Source: Vibrio breoganii (GTDB lineage: Bacteria; Pseudomonadota; Gammaproteobacteria; Enterobacterales; Vibrionaceae). From it: a stretch of DNA of 64,000 nucleotides. The stretch covers positions 1,488,001 to 1,552,000 of the forward strand of contig NZ_CP016177.1 in the NCBI RefSeq assembly GCF_001677275.1, given 5' to 3'. The notes beneath the pieces were generated by a model. The model was not told the DNA's origin, ran no database searches, and worked only from the letters and a program-made list of their open reading frames with translations. Shown here in pieces: positions 54,504 through 64,000 of the stretch; position 1 is the stretch's first letter; each line of letters opens with the position of its first letter. Both the position numbers and the translations under genes were made by a program.

Positions 54504-56009
54504 TTACTCGTAGTGAACGTCAGTGATAGCTAAAGAACCGTCTGGCAACATATTGATGCCCTGCACGCTCTTAGATTTAGCCCAAAGTTGGGTATCGACT
54601 GTTGTCCAAATGCCAGCAGCGTCATTCCATATGGTGGATTGAACGTTTTGGTAGATCTTAGCTTTTTCCGCTTTATCTAATGTTTTTTGGCCATCAGCCA
54701 ACCATTGATCAACCTTGGCATTTTTGTAGTAGCTGTAGTTAGATGTTCCTTGTGAACCGAACAGTGGACGGATTGCCCAGTCAACGGTGGCTGATGATGA
54801 AGACCAACCTGAATCAAAGATCACCGGCGGAGTACCATCGTTGTTAATGCCGTCACCTGCCGAGTAGTGGCTAGCCACGTCACGAGGAACAATAGTGGTG
54901 TTAACACCGATTGCTTTTAGTTGCTGCTGAATAAACTCAGCACTGCGCATGCTGGTTGTTACGTTCTTCGCCCAGATAACTGCATCAAAGCCATCGGCAT
55001 AACCGGCTTTCGCCAAAAGCGCTTTCGCTTTTGCTACGTCATAGGTGTATGGCGTTTGCGCCGCAAAGGTTTCAATCTTCTCAGGGACAATTGAGTTCAG
55101 TGTGCTGGCATCGCCACCGAAAACAACTTTCTTATAAGCATCCTTATTGATGGCAAAGTTCAGTGCTTTACGTACATCGGCATTCGCCAAGATCTCATTT
55201 TGGGTATTCAAGGCGTAGTAACGAGCGATGATAGAAGGAGATGCGACCGCATCGAGTTTTTTGTCACTACTTACTGCTGGCTTCATGGTGTTTGGCAACT
55301 GAAGCATTACCTGAGCTTGGCCACTCTTTAGCATCGCAAGACGCGAGCCTGCTTCTGGTACAGCGCGAAATTCAAGGTGTTCAACCTTAACCGGGTCACC
55401 CCAATAGTTTGGGTTTGCATCCATAGTAATTTTTGAGCCACGGATCCATTTGTTCAGTACAAATCGGCCCGTACCCACTGGATGCGCCTTGATGTCATCA
55501 CCGTATTTTTCAATAGCTGCAGGGCTAATCATGCCCTGACTTGGGTGCGTAATATTATTGATAAAGGTGTTAGAAGGCGTCTTAAGCTTAACTTCTAAAA
55601 CATTTTCAGACACGACGTTGAAGCTTTCTACGTTTGATAGAAGCGATGCACGACGTTGCTTTTTATTAATTTCGTCTTGGAAATTGTATTTAACTGCTTC
55701 GGCATTAAACGGTGTGCCATCGGTAAATTTCACGCCTTCACGCAGTGTAATAGTGTACGTTTGACCGTTGTCGCTGACTTCATAGCCGGTTGCTAGGTTT
55801 GGCTGCACCTGCATGTTGTCATCAAATTTGAACAGGCCATCATAGATTGCGTTTGCCACACTCATATCAAGTGTCACACCCGCGTTGTGTGGGTTCAATG
55901 TCTGCACTGTGCTCGTGGAAGCGACAACCACTTTATCTTGTGCGGCAAATACGTTTGCACTAAGGCCTAGAGCCACGGCAAGAACCAAGGTTTTCTTTGT
56001 TGTGTTCAT
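54504..56009 (-). CDS. peptide ABC transporter substrate-binding protein (GsiB-like, SBP family 5)
   Basis: Periplasmic binding protein of 501 residues with a signal peptide (about 1-24, ending VFA). It has the SBP_bac_5 layout: LNPHNAGVTLDMSVANAIYD near the N-terminus, ISPAAIEKYGDDIKAHPVGTG in the middle and a C-terminal lobe. It resembles GsiB, the glutathione-binding protein, more than DppA or OppA. The start at 56009 has AAAGGA six bases upstream and follows the ATPase stop by 16 bp. Confidence 0.88.
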   Translation of the reverse strand: MNTTKKTLVLAVALGLSANVFAAQDKVVVASTSTVQTLNPHNAGVTLDMSVANAIYDGLFKFDDNMQVQPNLATGYEVSDNGQTYTITLREGVKFTDGTPFNAEAVKYNFQDEINKKQRRASLLSNVESFNVVSENVLEVKLKTPSNTFINNITHPSQGMISPAAIEKYGDDIKAHPVGTGRFVLNKWIRGSKITMDANPNYWGDPVKVEHLEFRAVPEAGSRLAMLKSGQAQVMLQLPNTMKPAVSSDKKLDAVASPSIIARYYALNTQNEILANADVRKALNFAINKDAYKKVVFGGDASTLNSIVPEKIETFAAQTPYTYDVAKAKALLAKAGYADGFDAVIWAKNVTTSMRSAEFIQQQLKAIGVNTTIVPRDVASHYSAGDGINNDGTPPVIFDSGWSSSSATVDWAIRPLFGSQGTSNYSYYKNAKVDQWLADGQKTLDKAEKAKIYQNVQSTIWNDAAGIWTTVDTQLWAKSKSVQGINMLPDGSLAITDVHYE

Positions 56010-56025
56010 AGTCATTCCTTTGTAA

Positions 56026-57864
56026 TTATTCGGTAGCGGAAAAATGTGTTGTTGTGTGTTCAACCAATTTGATTGGTAAGGGGGATTCTCCTACGGGGAA
56101 AATAGGATCTGGGATATCGTCTGTGAGAAGCTCAAACTGCTTAGGGGCCGAACGCTCGGTATCGATGGATGGAATCGCTGCCAGTAGCTTTTGCGTATAG
56201 CTATGTTTGGTATCCTCAAACACCTCTTGGCGATGACCAATCTCCACCAGCTGGCCCTTTGTCAAAACTGCAACTCGATGACATACACGCTCAATGACCG
56301 CCATATCATGGGAGATAAAGATGAATGAGATACCAAACTCTTTTTGCAGCGCTAGCATCAGGTTTAAAACCGTGGCTTGAACAGAAACATCGAGCGCAGA
56401 TACAGACTCGTCGGCAACGATGATCTTAGGTTGCGTAGTCAGGGCTCGCGCAATGTTGACTCGCTGCAGCATGCCACCTGAGAATTCATGGGGATAATGG
56501 CGATAAAGCTCTGACTTAATGCCTACTTTATTGAGCAGTGCCTTAGCTTGTTTCTCTCGCTCCGCTTTTGACATTTCAGGGTGGTGTATGATGAACGGCT
56601 CTTCGACACACTCCCCTATGGTCATCTGCGGGTTTAGCGAAGCCAATGGGTCTTGGAAGATAAACGAGATGTCTCTCTTTACTAATTTTCTTTGCTCGCG
56701 AGTGGGGTCTAATAGATCAATGCCTTGATACGATATACCTCCTGTGGCCTCTTCAAGAAGACCTAAGATGGCATTACCAATGGTTGATTTTCCTGAGCCC
56801 GATTCGCCAACAATGCCCAAGGTTTCGCCCTTCCACAGCTTAAAGCTGACATCGTTTACCGCGTGAACTTGATGGGTCACTTTGCCAAAGAAGTTGTGCT
56901 TTCTTGGAAACACCACGTGTAAACGGTCAACGTCCAATAAAGGGGCTTTGCTGTAATCCACTGGAGAACCTGGGATTTCAACTAAAGTGGTATTGCCCTT
57001 TAGCTCCTCTTCCATCGTTAAAACCGGAAAGCTATGTGGCACTGCACGTCCGCGCATAGAGCCTAATTTAGGGGCTGCTTTCAACAAGGCTTTTGTGTAA
57101 GCATGTTTGGGTTCTAGAAAGACTTGATTAAGGGTGCCTGTTTCTACGATGTCACCGTGATACATCACCGCGACTCGGTCTGCTACTTCGTGGACTACCC
57201 CCATGTCGTGGGTAATGAAGATAACGCCCATGCCCAGCTCTGTTTGCAGCTCACGAATCAAGCCTAAGATCTGCGCTTGAATGGTCACATCGAGTGCCGT
57301 GGTTGGTTCATCGGCGATGAGTAGCTTCGGCTTACAGGCTAACGCCATGGCAATCATTACACGTTGGCGCATGCCACCGGATAGTTGGTGCGGATAAACC
57401 CCAAGCACCTGTCTACCAGAGGGAACGCGCACAAGATCTAGCATGCGTCCTGCTTCTTCTATAGCTTCTGCTCGAGAGGTTTTTTGGTGAATTTGCACCG
57501 CTTCTGCAATCTGGTTGCCTACGGTCATAAGGGGGTTTAGCGATGTCATCGGGTCTTGAAATATCATTGATATTTCATCTCCACGAATTTGCTGAGCCTG
57601 TCTGCGACTCATGGATACCATCTCTAATGGTTCATCGCTTAACTTGCTGTCATGAAGGTATATTTGACCTGATTTAGCTGCTTTATTGCCAAGCAATCCC
57701 ATAATGGCTTTACTCATTACGGATTTACCTGAACCCGATTCCCCCACTACAGCAAGAATCTCATTCTTGCTTACATCAATGTTGACGTCGTGAAGTACGC
57801 CCTTTTCACCCTGCATGGTTTTAAAAGAGACATTAAGATCGCTGATCTGCAGTAGTCGGCTCAT
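56026..57864 (-). CDS. peptide ABC transporter, fused dual ATPase (GsiA-like)
   Basis: A 612-residue protein with two complete ATPase domains, as in E. coli GsiA (623 residues) rather than separate DppD and DppF. Walker A motifs are [12 protein letters not shown] (first) and [12 protein letters not shown] (second). Signatures are [15 protein letters not shown] and [15 protein letters not shown], with Walker [13 protein letters not shown] and [12 protein letters not shown]. The linker around 265-310 is poorly conserved. I chose the ATG at 57864 ([10 protein letters not shown]), with AGGGA upstream. It is the first gene of the operon. Confidence 0.92.
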   Translation of the reverse strand: MSRLLQISDLNVSFKTMQGEKGVLHDVNIDVSKNEILAVVGESGSGKSVMSKAIMGLLGNKAAKSGQIYLHDSKLSDEPLEMVSMSRRQAQQIRGDEISMIFQDPMTSLNPLMTVGNQIAEAVQIHQKTSRAEAIEEAGRMLDLVRVPSGRQVLGVYPHQLSGGMRQRVMIAMALACKPKLLIADEPTTALDVTIQAQILGLIRELQTELGMGVIFITHDMGVVHEVADRVAVMYHGDIVETGTLNQVFLEPKHAYTKALLKAAPKLGSMRGRAVPHSFPVLTMEEELKGNTTLVEIPGSPVDYSKAPLLDVDRLHVVFPRKHNFFGKVTHQVHAVNDVSFKLWKGETLGIVGESGSGKSTIGNAILGLLEEATGGISYQGIDLLDPTREQRKLVKRDISFIFQDPLASLNPQMTIGECVEEPFIIHHPEMSKAEREKQAKALLNKVGIKSELYRHYPHEFSGGMLQRVNIARALTTQPKIIVADESVSALDVSVQATVLNLMLALQKEFGISFIFISHDMAVIERVCHRVAVLTKGQLVEIGHRQEVFEDTKHSYTQKLLAAIPSIDTERSAPKQFELLTDDIPDPIFPVGESPLPIKLVEHTTTHFSATE

Positions 57865-58168
57865 TTTTTCCCTGCCTAGATTGTTCAATAAGAGCATCTA
57901 GCATAAGGATTTACAGCGTCATGATTAATATGAAAAAGTGGAAACTATCTTTTCAACAGCCAGTTAGATATGGGGATTGGGTGAATTATTTTATGCAGAT
58001 ATGAAAGCTTTTCTTTTTATTATTAGTAACTTATAAAATAATTTCAGGAATAAAAATGCCGACACCGAAAGGAATCAATAAATAATACAAGAACACTTAT
58101 TAAGAAAGTTGAGATCAGATATGTTCCGCTTATTATAGAGGTTTTGTGCTTCAGCTATCTCTGCTTTA
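57865..58168. other. AT-rich intergenic region
   Basis: This 304-bp gap separates the gsi-like operon start from the DUF1289 gene's end. It should hold the operon promoter. I see no gene, repeat or clear operator in it. Confidence 0.5.
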
Positions 58169-58420
58169 TTAAAACAGGTCACCTTGTGGGCTCGACACCT
58201 CGTCTTCATTGGGTTTAAGGGGCTGCTTTCCTTTTAACATCTTACGTCGGTATCGCTGGCGGCAAAGTTTGATAACGTGTTTCTTATCTGTTGAAGAAAG
58301 TGTTTGCCATGCAAAGCGTTCATCTCGATTGCGCATACATCCTTTGCAGTAGCCTCGCTCATCGGAACTGCACACACCAATACAAGGGCTAGGTACATCA
58401 AAAAAATCTAATTGTTCCAT
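58169..58420 (-). CDS. DUF1289 protein
   Basis: An 83-residue protein. The DUF1289 signature is clear: PSPCIGVCSSDERGYCKGCMRN, four cysteines in a pattern that suggests metal binding, then a conserved arginine-rich segment (KLCRQRYRRKM). The function of the family is unknown. It is a stand-alone gene on the minus strand. Confidence 0.85.
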   Translation of the reverse strand: MEQLDFFDVPSPCIGVCSSDERGYCKGCMRNRDERFAWQTLSSTDKKHVIKLCRQRYRRKMLKGKQPLKPNEDEVSSPQGDLF

Positions 58421-58581
58421 TTACGCCCCCATATTCAACCCTTGAATTAATACCCAACAGTATTCATCAAATAGGTCTATTATTCAATGAATGTCACTGC
58501 AATTACTGACGTATAACTGACATATTTCTCTTTATTTGTTATACACTTGGACCATCATCTTCAAATATCTGGAGTCTTTAA

Positions 58582-59070
58582 ATGTACAAAAAATTAACGG
58601 CAATATCAGCTGCACTGCTCATTTCAGCTTGTTCAAGTATGGGCAGTAATGATGCGGATAAGCAAGCTATGGATAGCAAGGCTGAAATGGAAATGAGTGC
58701 CGAAACTTTGCAAGTCAATGAGCAAGCACTACAGCATCACCATTGGGTATTAACTCACATTGACGGTAAAGCGGTAGAGGTTGATGAGAACTTCAAAGCT
58801 CCTACCCTAGAAGTTGGCGAGAAGATGACGACCAACGGCAACGCCGGTTGTAATAACTTCTTTGGTCAAGGTGAACTTAAAGACGGTAAGTTCCGCATCC
58901 AACAGATGGGAATGACAATGAAGATGTGTCCAGAGGGTGTGATGAACACTGAGATGGCATACTCAAAAGCATTGTCTGAGTGGAATGACGTTGTTCTTAC
59001 TAAGCAGACAATGGAACTAAAAAGTGCAGAACATACTTTGACGTTTCAACTGAAAGACTGGGTAAACTAA
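58582..59070 (+). CDS. META-domain lipoprotein (HslJ-like)
   Basis: An outer- or inner-membrane lipoprotein of 162 residues. The signal peptide ends in a lipobox, LLISAC, with lipidated Cys17 and Ser after it, which favours the outer membrane. The META/HslJ domain (about 52-160) shows WVLTHIDGK, NAGCNNFFGQ and MKMCPEGVMNTE, the family's typical cysteine pair. HslJ in E. coli is linked to heat shock and novobiocin tolerance; the function here is unknown. GGAG lies before the ATG. Confidence 0.85.
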   Translation: MYKKLTAISAALLISACSSMGSNDADKQAMDSKAEMEMSAETLQVNEQALQHHHWVLTHIDGKAVEVDENFKAPTLEVGEKMTTNGNAGCNNFFGQGELKDGKFRIQQMGMTMKMCPEGVMNTEMAYSKALSEWNDVVLTKQTMELKSAEHTLTFQLKDWVN

Positions 59071-59080
59071 ACCCAAGTGT

Positions 59081-59104
59081 GTGAGTCGTCTATAGACGGC
59101 TCAC
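59081..59104. terminator. hairpin between convergent genes
   Basis: GTGAGTCGTC and GACGGCTCAC form a near-perfect 10-bp stem around TATA. It overlaps the stop of the minus-strand gene. There is no T run, so termination is uncertain. Confidence 0.4.
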
Positions 59105-59487
59105 AACGTTACCTTCCACAACTCTTCATCAACACACTCAATTTTCACTTCTGCACGAGCGCAAATAGCCTCAATTTGTTCTTGTTCAAACGAGTAAGGC
59201 AAAGAAATCTCAAGTGATGCGATGTTTTCCTGTTTTGCAATTCTCAGCAGCTTAATCAAATTCTTCTCATCACTGTGCGTGGACGATAACTGATTAAGGG
59301 CACTCTCCCACAATTTTTGTTCTGAGTTCTGTGCTTTATCAATTTCCTGCAGCCACAGCGTGCCAAAGATAGGCGCTATGCTGTGAATGACATCGACAAA
59401 ACGCCAGCGATGACCACGGCTACTCTCACCCAAAAAATGGGTGTAGTCGAAGCGAACAGCGTTACTTTGCATCTGGCTAATGGTCAT
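59101..59487 (-). CDS. hypothetical protein, 128 residues
   Basis: A soluble protein of unknown function. It starts MTISQMQSNAVRFDYTHFLGE (an in-frame GTG three codons upstream is also possible). The central part is helical and the C-terminus reads as alternating beta-strand-like segments. No motif is recognised. It converges with the META lipoprotein and is divergent from malic enzyme. The coding length and composition are consistent with a real gene. Confidence 0.6.
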   Translation of the reverse strand: MTISQMQSNAVRFDYTHFLGESSRGHRWRFVDVIHSIAPIFGTLWLQEIDKAQNSEQKLWESALNQLSSTHSDEKNLIKLLRIAKQENIASLEISLPYSFEQEQIEAICARAEVKIECVDEELWKVTL

Positions 59488-59785
59488 TATTCCCACAGAA
59501 TTTGCGTTAGGATTAGCCAGAAATTGGCTATGTTATTGATAACTATCAGCCGATACTCACCACAGTACAAGACTGTATGAAATAACGTTCCACTACATCA
59601 ACAATCAATTCCTAATTGATATATATGTAACTGGTTGTTAACAGTCTAGTTAACTATTTCGACACTTATTTGTCCTACGGGGAAACATTTGACAAAAAAT
59701 GATCACTGCGTCATTCAATTTACAAATGGGATAACTTACAATGCCCTTCGCTGAACTCTTCTCTACTCTCCAACTAGGTTAAACG

Positions 59786-61474
59786 ATGAAAAACGACAAA
59801 AGACCGCTTTATATACCACACGCAGGGCCTGCACTTCTAAGTACCCCACTGCTCAACAAAGGAAGCGCATTTTCCGCTTCAGAACGGTCCTACTTTAACC
59901 TAGATGGTTTGTTGCCTGAGACAACAGAAACGATTGCCGAACAAGTTGAACGTGCTTATCAGCAATATCAACAGTTCGACAATGATATGGATCGCCATAT
60001 TTACCTGCGAAATATTCAAGATACCAATGAAACCTTGTTTTACCGCTTAGTACAAAATCACATCTCTGAGATGATGCCTATCATCTATACGCCGACCGTT
60101 GGCGCGGCATGTGAAAAGTTCTCTAATATCTATCGACGCGGTCGCGGCCTTTTCATCTCATATTCTAATAGAGACCGTATCGATGACCTTCTCAATAATG
60201 CCTCTACGCATAACGTTAAGGTGATCGTTGTCACCGATGGCGAACGTATTCTAGGTTTAGGTGACCAAGGTATCGGCGGTATGGGTATTCCTATTGGTAA
60301 GCTTTCTCTGTATACCGCCTGTGGTGGCATCAGCCCAGCTTACACATTACCGATTGTTTTAGATGTGGGCACCAACAACCCGCAACGCTTAGCCGATCCT
60401 ATGTACATGGGATGGAGACACCCTCGCATCACTGGCGCTGAGTACGACGAATTTGTAGAAGAGTTCATCCAAGCGGTTCAGCGCCGCTGGCCAGAGGCTC
60501 TAGTTCAGTTTGAAGACTTCGCACAAAAGAATGCAATGCCACTATTGAAGCGTTATAAAAACCGCATCTGCTGTTTTAATGATGACATTCAAGGCACCGC
60601 TGCAGTGACCGTAGGCTCACTCATCGCAGCCTGTCACGCTGCAGGTAGCAAGCTGTCAGACCAGCGCGTTACCTTTGTGGGTGCGGGTTCTGCAGGTTGT
60701 GGTATAGCCGAAGCTATCGTCGCTCAAATGCAAGATGAAGGCTTACCTGAAGACGAGGCTCGCTCACGCATTTATATGGTAGACCGCTGGGGTCTACTCC
60801 AAGAAGGTATGCACAACCTTCTCGACTTCCAAAAGCCATTAGCCCAAAAGTCTGAAAATCTCAAAGAGTGGCAGGCAGAAGGACAAGACTACTCCTTGTT
60901 AGATGTAGTAGAGAACGCTAAACCGACGGTATTGATCGGTGTTTCTGGAGCGCCAGGCATCTTTAGCCAGCAGGTGATTCAAACCATGCATAAGCATTGC
61001 CCTCGCCCAATCGTTTTTCCGCTATCGAACCCAACCAGCCGAGTAGAAGCGGTGCCAAAAGACGTTCTTGATTGGACCGATGGCCAAGCCCTAGTCGCTA
61101 CAGGTAGCCCATTTGAGCCTGTACTGGTCAATGGTAAACGCCTTGAGATTGCTCAGTGTAACAACAGCTATATCTTCCCAGGTATCGGCCTTGGGGTACT
61201 GTCTGTCTCGGCCTCTCGTATTACCGATGAAATGCTAATGGAATCCAGCCGAGCGCTTGCTGAGTGTTCACCACTGGCTATCAAAGGTCATGGCGCATTG
61301 CTGCCACCTCTAGAAGAGATTCATTCGGTATCGAAGAAAATCGCTTTTGCTGTTGCAAAACAAGCGATTAAGCAAGGTGTGGCGCTAGAGATCACCGATC
61401 AAGCCATCAAAGAGTCCATAGACAATCACTTCTGGCAACCGGTTTACCGTCGTTATAAGCGTACTGCCTTCTAG
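59786..61474 (+). CDS. maeA: NAD-dependent malic enzyme
   Basis: Oxidative decarboxylation of malate to pyruvate with NAD. It has 562 residues, the size of E. coli MaeA (565). The N-terminal domain has [21 protein letters not shown] with the catalytic tyrosine; [16 protein letters not shown] carries the metal-binding Asp residues, and [15 protein letters not shown] is the dinucleotide-binding loop. It is linked to sanA by a one-base overlap (TAGTG). Confidence 0.95.
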   Translation: MKNDKRPLYIPHAGPALLSTPLLNKGSAFSASERSYFNLDGLLPETTETIAEQVERAYQQYQQFDNDMDRHIYLRNIQDTNETLFYRLVQNHISEMMPIIYTPTVGAACEKFSNIYRRGRGLFISYSNRDRIDDLLNNASTHNVKVIVVTDGERILGLGDQGIGGMGIPIGKLSLYTACGGISPAYTLPIVLDVGTNNPQRLADPMYMGWRHPRITGAEYDEFVEEFIQAVQRRWPEALVQFEDFAQKNAMPLLKRYKNRICCFNDDIQGTAAVTVGSLIAACHAAGSKLSDQRVTFVGAGSAGCGIAEAIVAQMQDEGLPEDEARSRIYMVDRWGLLQEGMHNLLDFQKPLAQKSENLKEWQAEGQDYSLLDVVENAKPTVLIGVSGAPGIFSQQVIQTMHKHCPRPIVFPLSNPTSRVEAVPKDVLDWTDGQALVATGSPFEPVLVNGKRLEIAQCNNSYIFPGIGLGVLSVSASRITDEMLMESSRALAECSPLAIKGHGALLPPLEEIHSVSKKIAFAVAKQAIKQGVALEITDQAIKESIDNHFWQPVYRRYKRTAF

Positions 61475-62253
61475 TGAGTAAACTGAGTTGGACTGAAATT
61501 AAGGGCTATTGGCGCGAAACTTCGATTTGGCACTTAGCCCTTAGAGCTCTGAAAATGTTGATACTGCTGGGTAGCGGGATCACGCTGTGCGTTATCCTGC
61601 TATTAAGCTCAGTAGACTTTTGGATGAGCTATCAGGCCCAAGGCCGAATCCATAAAGAGGTGGAATCGGCACCCGCGAGAGACATCGCCCTAATCTTAGG
61701 TACGAGTAAATATATAGGTAGAACCTTAAACCCGTATTACACCTACCGTATTGACGCCGCCATTGAGCTGTATAAGCAGCAAAAAGTGCGCGGTTTCTTA
61801 CTCAGTGGCGATAATGCCCATCGCTCATACAATGAACCTTGGACTATGAAGCGAGACCTTTTAAGGGCAGGTATCCCTGAAGAGCTTATCTTCCTAGACT
61901 ATGCAGGATTTAGAACGCTCGACTCTATTGTACGCGCCAAGCAGATCTTCAACCTCAACGACTTCACTATCGTTACCCAAACCTTTCACTGCGACAGAGC
62001 TCTGTTCATTGCCAATTACTACAAAGCGGATGCCATTTGCCTAGGGGTTCCCTCCCCTAAACCAAGGTCTTGGTTCAATGTCAGGGTTCGGGAAGTCTTT
62101 GCCCGCATTAAAGCCATGCTCGATGTCTACATCATGAACACCCAACCCAAGTTCTTAGGCCCGCAAGAGCCGATATTGGATATGCTACCGAAATACGAAT
62201 ACGGGCCAATCATGCCTCGATTCGTTCCCAAGCCGGTAGCTGAAAGCGAATAG
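61474..62253 (+). CDS. sanA: SanA-like DUF218 envelope protein
   Basis: Inner-membrane protein of 259 residues with one N-terminal helix (about 25-50) and a periplasmic DUF218 domain. The core is ALILGTSKYIGRTLNPYYTY, RGFLLSGDNAH and VTQTFHCDRALFIA. SanA in E. coli affects barrier function and vancomycin exclusion at high temperature. The start is GTG and overlaps the last base of the malic enzyme stop codon, so translation is coupled. The stop and last codons lie in a heptamer-like tract. Confidence 0.88.
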   Translation: MSKLSWTEIKGYWRETSIWHLALRALKMLILLGSGITLCVILLLSSVDFWMSYQAQGRIHKEVESAPARDIALILGTSKYIGRTLNPYYTYRIDAAIELYKQQKVRGFLLSGDNAHRSYNEPWTMKRDLLRAGIPEELIFLDYAGFRTLDSIVRAKQIFNLNDFTIVTQTFHCDRALFIANYYKADAICLGVPSPKPRSWFNVRVREVFARIKAMLDVYIMNTQPKFLGPQEPILDMLPKYEYGPIMPRFVPKPVAESE

Positions 62254-62279
62254 CAATCAGCTATCTGCTGTTGTTAGGT
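62238..62279. repeat. degenerate heptamer-periodic tract at the sanA end
   Basis: Read in steps of seven from 62238: AGCTGAA, AGCGAAT, AGCAATC, AGCTATC, TGCTGTT, GTTAGGT. It joins an AGCTATC-type unit to the TTAGGT type seen at other gene ends. The sanA stop (62251-62253) and its last codons fall inside it. Confidence 0.5.
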
Positions 62280-62359
62280 CCTCATTTCGTGCCCTATCCT
62301 TGATTTCTCCGCTTTCACACCAATATACCTTTAATCATCATCTTCAATTCGTGGCCTGA

Positions 62360-63358
<999 letters not shown>

Positions 63359-63392
63359 ACAAAATTAATTACCTCTCATATTGAAATCTTAG

Positions 63393-63423
63393 CGTCCACA
63401 GAGTACATCTGTGGACCTTTTTC
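63393..63423 (+). terminator. rho-independent terminator after trxB
   Basis: GTCCACAGA and TCTGTGGAC make a perfect 9-bp stem with a five-base loop, followed by C and five T residues, between trxB and cydD. Confidence 0.88.
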
Positions 63424-63467
63424 GATATACTCTCCCAAATCAAAATTATTCGCATTTAATCATATTC

Positions 63468-64000
63468 ATGGATAAGAAAACCCAAGGCGAGTTGAGCCGC
63501 TGGCTTAAACAGCAAAGTAAGCTAGCAAAGCGATGGTTGACCCTGACAGTTGTCGCAGGAGTTGCTTCTGCCGTTGTGCTCATCATTCAAGCCTCACTCA
63601 TCGCTCAGATCCTACATAGCCTCATCATTGAACATGCCGACAAGTATGATTTAGTCCCTCACTTCATTGGCCTTGGTGCGACAGTAATACTGCGCAGCGC
63701 CCTCGCTTGGGGCAGAGAGATTGCAGGGTACAGAAGTGGCGAACAGGTTCGCATCTATATCAGAGGCTTGGTGGTCGATAAAATGCGTCGCTTGGGGCCT
63801 GGCCATATTAAAGGTAAAACCGCCGGCGCATGGGGCACCATGCTGATCGAGCAGGTAGAAGAGATGCAAGATTTCTTCGCAAAATACCTACCGCAAATGG
63901 CACTCTCAGCGCTAATTCCTTTTATGATCTTGGTGGTGGTATTCCCACTCAACTGGGTCAGCGGACTGATATTTTTGATCACCGCACCGCTCATTCCGTT
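63468..64000 (+). CDS. cydD: CydD, cysteine/glutathione exporter subunit (partial, 5' end only)
   Basis: First 177 codons of the CydD subunit of the CydDC exporter, which moves thiols to the periplasm for cytochrome bd and c assembly. The visible part starts MDKKTQGELSRWLKQQSKL and includes the first transmembrane helices (about 24-50 and 65-85) and the segment YRSGEQVRIYIRGLVVDKM. The ATPase half lies outside the window. No conflicting start is near; cydC would be expected beyond the edge. Confidence 0.93.
   Translation, partial: MDKKTQGELSRWLKQQSKLAKRWLTLTVVAGVASAVVLIIQASLIAQILHSLIIEHADKYDLVPHFIGLGATVILRSALAWGREIAGYRSGEQVRIYIRGLVVDKMRRLGPGHIKGKTAGAWGTMLIEQVEEMQDFFAKYLPQMALSALIPFMILVVVFPLNWVSGLIFLITAPLIP

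Overview
The window is about 64 kb of gammaproteobacterial chromosome, almost certainly from a Vibrio or close relative (Vibrionaceae, main chromosome). The evidence is the gene order and protein types: ycjX-ycjF-tyrR, fumarase next to pabB-nudL, asnS then aspC, ldtD-ycbL, gyrA divergent from ubiG, nrdA-nrdB-yfaE, fadE behind a PsrA-type regulator, rsuA-bcr divergent from radD-rplY, and trxB followed by cydD. The region is mostly core metabolism and housekeeping. I see no prophage, insertion sequence, integron, CRISPR array, rRNA or tRNA.

Layout. 1-4.4 kb: tyrR (cut by the window edge), the stress-linked ycjF and ycjX pair, a 61-residue membrane protein, and a 160-bp fold-back element (MITE-like). 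4.4-11 kb: class I fumarase, pabB, nudL, asnS and aspC. 11-20 kb: an outer-membrane-type protein, a CBS/DUF294 signalling protein coupled to a DnaQ-like exonuclease, a GNAT enzyme, yqfB, a BCCT transporter and a TakP-like TRAP transporter. 20-27 kb: DUF2982, ycbL, ldtD, ribA and gyrA. 27-34 kb: ubiG and the class Ia ribonucleotide reductase operon with a rich control region, then a CinA-like protein. 34-40 kb: a DUF3943 protein, fadE-psrA, an orphan terminator that may end a small RNA, and nhaA. 40-46 kb: an AttEFGH-type ABC system and an SDR/DUF2867 protein. 46-51 kb: DUF2913, bcr, rsuA, radD and rplY. 51-58 kb: a glutathione/oligopeptide-type ABC importer (gsiABCD-like) in one operon with the isoaspartyl dipeptidase iadA. 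58-64 kb: DUF1289, a META lipoprotein, malic enzyme, sanA, trxB and the start of cydD.

The most unusual signal is non-coding. Several gene ends, mostly where two genes converge, carry tracts with a strict 7-bp period but a different heptamer each time (AAGCTAC, CAGCTAT, AGGTCCT, CCTAGGN, GGATTAN). The heptamers usually contain a stop triplet on at least one strand. Because 7 leaves remainder 1 when divided by 3, such a tract puts stops in all three frames within about 21 bp. Annotated stop codons lie inside these tracts.

Other points of interest are a 25-codon leader ORF with a strong ribosome site directly in front of nrdA, a perfect FNR-type palindrome with DnaA-box and NrdR-box candidates upstream of nrdAB, a PsrA-type operator in front of psrA, a + strand orphan terminator between psrA and nhaA, and an iadA gene standing where E. 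coli has the unrelated iaaA next to gsiABCD.
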